DNA from: Thermoplasmata archaeon
GTDB lineage: Archaea; Thermoplasmatota; Thermoplasmata; Methanomassiliicoccales; Methanomethylophilaceae
Reading direction: 5' to 3'
Assembly (NCBI GenBank): GCA_015063165.1
Contig: SUSZ01000014.1
Coordinates: 1-44,989, forward strand
Length of the DNA stretch: 44,989 nt
Shown here: positions 40,851 to 44,989 of the stretch, one piece after another
Numbering within the stretch: the first letter of the stretch is position 1
Layout: every line of letters starts with the position of its first letter
Notes under the pieces: generated by a model
Database searches by the model: none
Told to the model about the DNA's origin: nothing
What the model saw: the letters and a program-made list of their open reading frames with translations, nothing else
Made by a program: the position numbers and the translations under genes

Positions 40851-42020
40851 TCATTGCTGGGAGTTAAGGCGCATCAGCACCTCGTAAGCCGGCTCGTACC
40901 CTGCGCTGGCAGCCTTGGTGAGCCATTCCACGGCCTCCTGGAACTCCATGCGAGCCTGGTTGGACAGACCCATCGCCCCGAGGTTGTACATCGCTGTGGG
41001 CTCTCCCTGTTCGGCGGAGGTCCTGAAGCGCTTCTCGGCCTCCTTCGGCTTCCCCTCATCCAGAGCGATCGTTCCCAGCATCGTGTGCGCGAGCGCGAAT
41101 CCCTTGTCGGCGGCGGACGAAAACCATTCGACAGCCTTCGCCTGGTCGGGTTCGCCCAGATAGTCGCCCATGTACAGCAGGCCGATGTTGTACTCGGCCT
41201 TCACATCGTCCTTCAGAGCGGCGGTGAGGAAGTACTCCTCCGCATCCTTATACTGACCCCTCTCGAACAGTATCCCGCCCATGCACAGGCAGGCGTCGGA
41301 ATCCCCCTGGTCTGCAGCCAGACGGAAGAACTTCTCGGCTTCCTCGTGGTCCACTGGAACACCTTCTCCGGAATCCAACATGAACGCGAGGTCGTACTGG
41401 GCATCCGATTCGCCCATCTCGGCGGCCTTCCTGTAGAGCTCGGCGGCCTTCGCCTTGTCCTGAGATATGCCGTCGCCGTTGCGGTACATCGATGCCAGAA
41501 CGCATATGGAATCGGCGTCTCCGAGCTCGGCGGCCTTGGAGTACCATTCGGCGCCCTTCTTCTTGTCGGCTGACACCCCTTGACCTGCGGAGTACATCGC
41601 TCCGAGGTTCTTCATGGCCTGGGCGCTTCCCATCGAAGCGGCCTTCTCGAAGCATTCCAAGGAGCGTGCAGGGTCCTTTCCCGAATACAGGAAGCCCATG
41701 TTGCACATCGCTCCGGAATCCCCTGCCTCGACGGCCATGGATAGGAGCTTCTCCGCTTCGGCGAGATTGGATTTTACCCCTTCTCCCACTATGTACATGT
41801 ATCCCAACGAGGAAGCCGCCTTGACGTTGCCCGATTCGATAGCCTTCCTGTAATATGACACCGCACGGGGGAGATCCTTCTTCGTCCCGTCCCCTTCGCG
41901 GAGCATACGGGCGACCTCCGCCATCGCTTCCGCATCGCCCGAATCGGCCTTGGCTGCTGCTTCCTGGAATTCCATGGTGCGAGCATGGCGGTGCCAATGA
42001 TATTGGTTGCGGTTTTCCAT
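40851..42020 (-). CDS. Sel1-like repeat protein (ten repeats)
   Basis: This protein of about 389 residues is built of ten tandem Sel1-like repeats of 31-37 residues plus a partial eleventh. Examples are AMKNLGAMYSAGQGVSADKK and SICVLASMYRNGDGISQDKA. Such solenoids are protein-protein interaction scaffolds. There is no signal peptide, so it is cytoplasmic. The start is uncertain. ATG 42020 is about 30 bases downstream of a TATATGAT box shared in the divergent promoter; ATG 41975 lies nearer the first repeat. Partners are unknown. Confidence 0.85.
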   Translation of the reverse strand: MENRNQYHWHRHARTMEFQEAAAKADSGDAEAMAEVARMLREGDGTKKDLPRAVSYYRKAIESGNVKAASSLGYMYIVGEGVKSNLAEAEKLLSMAVEAGDSGAMCNMGFLYSGKDPARSLECFEKAASMGSAQAMKNLGAMYSAGQGVSADKKKGAEWYSKAAELGDADSICVLASMYRNGDGISQDKAKAAELYRKAAEMGESDAQYDLAFMLDSGEGVPVDHEEAEKFFRLAADQGDSDACLCMGGILFERGQYKDAEEYFLTAALKDDVKAEYNIGLLYMGDYLGEPDQAKAVEWFSSAADKGFALAHTMLGTIALDEGKPKEAEKRFRTSAEQGEPTAMYNLGAMGLSNQARMEFQEAVEWLTKAASAGYEPAYEVLMRLNSQQ

Positions 42021-42028
42021 GAAAAACA

Positions 42029-42034
42029 ATTAAA
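42029..42034 (+). promoter_or_regulatory. TATA box of the second HAD gene
   Basis: ATTAAA is centred about 26 bases before ATG 42057, within the divergent region shared with the Sel1 gene. Confidence 0.5.
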
Positions 42035-42056
42035 CCGAAGTCGCATAATCATATAC

Positions 42057-42692
42057 ATGAAGAAGCTGCTGATATTCGATCTGGACGGGACTCTGTCAGA
42101 TTCTTCCGAGGGGATACTCTACTGCTACAGGAAGACGGGCGAAGCCTTCGGAAAGACGGATATCCCTGAGAAATCCCTCAGGAGCGGCCTCGGAGGGCCC
42201 TTCGTCGAGAACATGGTCAGGATCCTAGGAATCCCGCAGGAGAAGATCATGGACGGCGTGAAGGTCTACGTCTCGCATTACATCGAAAAGGGATTCTCCA
42301 TGTGCTCCGGGTTCCCCAGGACCAGGGAGGCTCTTGAAGGGCTGAGGGCCAAAGGATACATCCTCTGCGTCGCCACCATGATGGTCGAGGAGTTCTCGAT
42401 AAAGACCCTTGAGAAGCTCGGTATACGCGACCTCTTCCTCTCTGTCAGAGGGACGAACCTCAAGACAGCCATTTCCAAGCGCGAGCTCATCGAGAAGTGC
42501 CTCGCGGATGCGGGCGCCACCGTGGAGGAGGCCGTGATGATCGGAGACTCCCTCGACGATCTGGATGCGGCCGAATCCATAGGGATGGACTTCGTGGCGG
42601 CTTCCTACGGATACGGGCTCCCCAAGGAGCTCTGCGAGGAGAGAGGCATCATCTACGTTGAGGAGCCTATCGGCCTCTGCGACGTCCTCTGA
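42057..42692 (+). CDS. HAD-superfamily phosphatase (phosphoglycolate phosphatase-like)
   Basis: This 211-residue enzyme starts KKLLIFDLDGTLSDSSEG (motif I, nucleophilic aspartate) and has the helical cap. Motif II is VATMMVEEF and motif IV is MIGDSLDDLDAAESIG. The family dephosphorylates small phosphoesters; phosphoglycolate or phosphosugars are common. ATG 42057 is preferred because a TATA box stands 26 bases upstream. The frame runs open to 41985 but would overlap the divergent promoter. Confidence 0.85.
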   Translation: MKKLLIFDLDGTLSDSSEGILYCYRKTGEAFGKTDIPEKSLRSGLGGPFVENMVRILGIPQEKIMDGVKVYVSHYIEKGFSMCSGFPRTREALEGLRAKGYILCVATMMVEEFSIKTLEKLGIRDLFLSVRGTNLKTAISKRELIEKCLADAGATVEEAVMIGDSLDDLDAAESIGMDFVAASYGYGLPKELCEERGIIYVEEPIGLCDVL

Positions 42693-42693
42693 A

Positions 42694-43446
42694 TCAGCAC
42701 CTGTTGGTCTTTATCATCCACCAGCACAACGAGAAGAACGCGAGGGTGTAGATAGCCATCATCAAGATGGAGTCCAGAGGGATCGCCGTATCGAGCATTA
42801 TCGCCCTCATGAGCTGGCTCACGTGCGTCAGCGGCAGAAGATAGGTGGCGACCGCCGCCCAGGCCGGAAGCGCGGATACGTTGAACAGAGTCCCGCACAG
42901 GAAAGTCATCGGAACTATGACCGTTCCGGAGATCAACGAGAGCGTGTTCGTCTTCTGGACGGCCATCCCTGCCAGCAGGCCGAGCAGGGAGAACATGAAC
43001 GAGGCGAAGAGCACCAGGAGCAGCGCCCACGGCGAGATGACGACCGACGGAACTATCAGGTGACCTACTATCATTATGACGATGCAGCTCAGAGTGGCCC
43101 GGATCACGCCCGACGCCGTTTTCCCTATGACGACAGACGTTATATGGATAGGACACAGGAGCATCTCGTCGAAACTCATGTAGAACAGCCTTTGCACCAA
43201 TATCTTCATTGACACGGTGCTGAAGGTGGCCGAAAGGGTGGTCAGAGCTATGATTCCGGGGACGATGAAGACGATGTAGTCCTGTCCTCCCCCCATGCTC
43301 CCTCCGACTCCGTATCCGAACGCCAGAAGGTACAGCAGAGGTCCCACGAGACCCGTGAGAAGCGTCTCCGGAAGGTTCTCCTTGATGTAGCAAAGGTCTC
43401 CCCAGGCGACGCGGTAGGATTCGTCTATGATGTCCCAGACGATCAC
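42694..43446 (-). CDS. ABC-2 type exporter permease (second system)
   Basis: This 250-residue permease has about six spans, for example LVGPLLYLLAFGYGVGG, IVPGIIALTTLSATFSTVS and LLVLFASFMFSLLGLLAGMA. It also has the ABC-2 motif PMTFLCGTLFNVSALPAW before the last spans. It overlaps its ATPase gene by 4 bases. NodJ/DrrB-like exporters of this form carry drugs, lipids or glycans; the substrate is unknown. Confidence 0.85.
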   Translation of the reverse strand: MIVWDIIDESYRVAWGDLCYIKENLPETLLTGLVGPLLYLLAFGYGVGGSMGGGQDYIVFIVPGIIALTTLSATFSTVSMKILVQRLFYMSFDEMLLCPIHITSVVIGKTASGVIRATLSCIVIMIVGHLIVPSVVISPWALLLVLFASFMFSLLGLLAGMAVQKTNTLSLISGTVIVPMTFLCGTLFNVSALPAWAAVATYLLPLTHVSQLMRAIMLDTAIPLDSILMMAIYTLAFFSLCWWMIKTNRC

Positions 43447-44306
43447 TGTAGCTTCCCCCTGGTGTTGCCTGAAAGCTCGAGGAACACGTCCTCCAGTGTG
43501 GTCCTGCGTATGTTGTAGAACTCCCCTCCCTGCGTCTCCGCGAACGATTTGGCCTCCTCCCTGGACCGGAAGTGATGGGGGATCGTCTTGCTCCCTTCGG
43601 TGACATCCACGGTTATCCTCCCGATCATATCCCTGAGCTCCTCCACCGTCCCTATGGCGGTGAGCTTACCCCTGTCGATTATCGCCACCCTTTCGCAGAG
43701 GGATTCGGCCTCCTCGATGTAGTGGGTGGTCAGGAATATGGTGGTCCCGCGAGAGTTCAGAGTCCTGACCAGCTCCCAGAGAAGATGGCGGGACTGCGTG
43801 TCCAGGCCGGCGGTGGGCTCGTCCAGGAAGAGGACGGAAGGGTCGTGCAATATCGAGCAGACTATGGCCGCCTTCCTCTTCCATCCTCCGGACAGGTCGG
43901 CGATCTTCTTGTCCATGTGCTCTCCGAGGCCCAGGGTCTCCGAGAGCTCCTTCACCCGCTCCTCCATGACATCCTTCGGAATCTTGTGGAGCATCGCATG
44001 GTACTTGATGTTCTGACGGACGGACAGGTCCTTGTCGAGGCTGATGTGCTGCTGCGCGATGCCTATGCAGCGCCTGGCTGCCAGGTAATCGGAGGAGGAA
44101 TCGTGCCCGTCGATGACGATCCTCCCCGAGGTAGGCCTCTGGATGGTGGTAATGGCCCTTATGGTGGTGGTCTTCCCGGCGCCGTTCGGACCTAGAAAAC
44201 CGAAGATCTCACCGCGCTTGATGCTGAAAGTCAGATCATCTACGGCGGTGAAATCTCCGAAGCGTATCGTCAGACCCTCGACCTGCACGATGGCGTCGTC
44301 GGACAT
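43443..44306 (-). CDS. ABC transporter ATP-binding protein (second system)
   Basis: This 287-residue ATPase carries Walker A GPNGAGKTTT near residues 38-47, the Q-loop at IGIAQQHISLD, signature LSGGWKRKAAIVCSIL and Walker B VLFLDEPTAGLD. The H-loop is LTTHYIEE. A GGAGG box about 9 bases upstream favours ATG 44306 over an in-frame TTG at 44312. A palindrome at 44376-44395 overlies the likely TATA, so control by a dimeric repressor is plausible. Confidence 0.88.
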   Translation of the reverse strand: MSDDAIVQVEGLTIRFGDFTAVDDLTFSIKRGEIFGFLGPNGAGKTTTIRAITTIQRPTSGRIVIDGHDSSSDYLAARRCIGIAQQHISLDKDLSVRQNIKYHAMLHKIPKDVMEERVKELSETLGLGEHMDKKIADLSGGWKRKAAIVCSILHDPSVLFLDEPTAGLDTQSRHLLWELVRTLNSRGTTIFLTTHYIEEAESLCERVAIIDRGKLTAIGTVEELRDMIGRITVDVTEGSKTIPHHFRSREEAKSFAETQGGEFYNIRRTTLEDVFLELSGNTRGKLQ

Positions 44307-44375
44307 CGACAAACGCCTCCGGACGCCACGTACCTCACCATGGGCCGAGAAGCATTCTGACAGTATTTATGGATA

Positions 44376-44395
44376 TATGTGCCATAATGCACATA
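44376..44395. promoter_or_regulatory. Palindromic operator at the second ABC-exporter promoter
   Basis: TATGTGC (44376-44382) and GCACATA (44389-44395) form a perfect inverted repeat with a 6-base spacer. It overlaps the AT-rich minus-strand box (ATATATCC) that is the best TATA candidate for the ABC operon, a position typical of a repressor site. Confidence 0.55.
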
Positions 44396-44433
44396 GTATT
44401 CATCCTCGATACCGCCGCTCCAGGATGGACCGA

Positions 44434-44586
44434 TCAGTGCTGCTCGTCCTCTGGCACGCGTTCCAGAGTGATCCTGACCCAATCGTTGTATCCCAGGCCC
44501 ATGAGCTTGACTTCGCTCGTCAGGTGTACGACCAAGCTGTTCCCGTTCAGCTTGATCCTCTTGTCAGCTTTTATGACATCATTCAT
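44434..44586 (-). CDS. Small AbrB-like DNA-binding protein
   Basis: This 50-residue protein resembles the swapped-hairpin AbrB/SpoVT domain: KADKRIKLNGNSLVVHLTSE and LMGLGYNDWVRITLERV. AbrB-like proteins are regulators or antitoxins; no toxin gene is adjacent in this window. A GGAGGGA Shine-Dalgarno lies 6 bases before ATG 44586. A longer frame reaches 44634 but begins upstream of that box. A GTTATATC box at about 44653-44660 would give a leader of about 45 bases. Five 9-base repeats lie upstream of it. Confidence 0.65.
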   Translation of the reverse strand: MNDVIKADKRIKLNGNSLVVHLTSEVKLMGLGYNDWVRITLERVPEDEQH

Positions 44587-44861
44587 TGACTGTTCCCTCC
44601 AATAGATGCGAGTTTTTGCTACACGCATCCCCAATTCTGCAAAAGTATTGCTTGATATAACTATTGTTCGATGAAATAAATGTCATAGTTGTAATGTTTG
44701 TAATAATTGTAATAATTGTAAAAATTGTAATAAATTATGCCGTTCGCCCGCCTACAAGGTATTAAAATATTCATTAATAGATAAATTTGGATTCTAAACC
44801 GAGATAACTTCGATCCCAATTTCCCTCAGAAGGCATCAAGGATGGCTGGATTAACCATTGC
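44587..44861. other. AT-rich intergenic region before the right terminal repeat
   Basis: About 275 gene-free bases, much richer in A+T than the rest of the window. It holds the AbrB-like gene's leader and TATA box and a five-copy 9-base tandem repeat. The rest, to the right terminal repeat, is AT-rich DNA with no supported open frame. Confidence 0.6.
44689..44733 (+). repeat. Five 9-base tandem repeats (TTGTAATAA)
   Basis: Consecutive units are TTGTAATGT, TTGTAATAA, TTGTAATAA, TTGTAAAAA and TTGTAATAA. They lie about 30 bases upstream of the predicted TATA box of the AbrB-like gene, so they may be regulator-binding sites. A slippage-prone AT repeat is the alternative. Confidence 0.85.
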
Positions 44862-44988
44862 AACTCTAACTCCCGATTTTGATGGTATACATCCCTCGAT
44901 TGATGCTCTTTCTCCAGGTGCCCGTATGTCTGGCCATGTCCCGATCAACGTCGGGACAGCTATACCGCCATTGTGGTATAGCCGATGG
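44862..44988 (-). repeat. Terminal inverted repeat, right copy, with two hairpins
   Basis: Reverse complement of bases 1-127, identical except for one base (44981). The two hairpins lie at 44959-44982 and 44937-44958; in this copy both stems are fully paired. The inner flank beyond 44862 shares nothing with the inner flank of the left copy, so the inner boundary is real. Confidence 0.9.
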
Positions 44989-44989
44989 G

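Noticed and set aside
1-44989. Linear plasmid or virus with terminal inverted repeats
   Set aside because: The content is chromosomal housekeeping (valS, glyS, two tRNAs, cobN), with no replication or capsid genes. Assembly stopping at a repeat is simpler.
1-44989. CRISPR array or Cas genes
   Set aside because: No regularly spaced direct repeats of 24-40 bases and no Cas-like proteins were seen. The only tandem array is the 9-base unit at 44689-44733.

Overview
The window reads as a stretch of archaeal chromosome, most likely from a Methanomassiliicoccales-type methanogen (Thermoplasmatota). The reasons are archaeal-type valyl- and glycyl-tRNA synthetases, a COG1325 RNA-binding protein, TATA boxes about 26 bases upstream of many start codons (leaderless transcripts), T-tract terminators, and a corrinoid cluster with CbiZ and CobN. 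The genus is inference; no mcr or pyrrolysine genes lie here. Several genes look bacterial (Clostridia-like): thiSFGH-tenI, a HipA-like kinase, a YdbC/PC4 protein, a DUF2975-Xre pair and a DUF6935-like protein. That would suit a gut or sediment resident that exchanges genes with Firmicutes.

Layout. Both ends of the window carry the same 127-base sequence in inverted orientation. Each copy holds two tandem perfect or near-perfect hairpins, so the piece is probably bounded by a multicopy element. From the left come a thiazole operon (155-3496), tRNA-Gly(UCC), and a divergent corrinoid locus (cobN to the left, two tandem cbiZ-like genes to the right, 3680-9671). A nitroreductase-like gene and a frameshifted HipA-like kinase follow. 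Next are a DEAD-box helicase, a CDP-alcohol phosphatidyltransferase and a large zinc-ribbon protein (11923-15933).

From 15925 to 27623 almost everything is on the minus strand: a flavodoxin-ferredoxin protein, valS, a four-CBS protein with an HPF-like tail, glyS, a second CBS protein, uspA, an amidohydrolase, a YumC-like flavin reductase and an ABC exporter. The next part (27717-34947) is a patchwork of small genes: PAS protein, 33-residue membrane peptide, split-barrel flavoprotein, zinc-ribbon protein, PC4-like protein, CorC/CNNM-type membrane protein, RNA-binding protein, DUF6935-like protein, tRNA-Ile(GAU), winged-helix regulator and a formate/nitrite-type channel.

The right third holds a cytoplasmic 5'-nucleotidase-like enzyme, the DUF2975-Xre pair, a bile-acid/sodium-symporter-family carrier, and a menA-ubiE-HAD operon that implies synthesis of a prenylated membrane redox carrier. 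It ends with a Sel1-repeat protein, a second HAD phosphatase, a second ABC-2 exporter with a palindromic operator, and an AbrB-like regulator behind five 9-base tandem repeats. The most interesting points are the hairpin-bearing end repeats, the CBS-HPF protein between two aminoacyl-tRNA synthetase genes, the menA-ubiE pair in a likely methanogen, and the bacterial thiazole operon beginning exactly at the repeat boundary.
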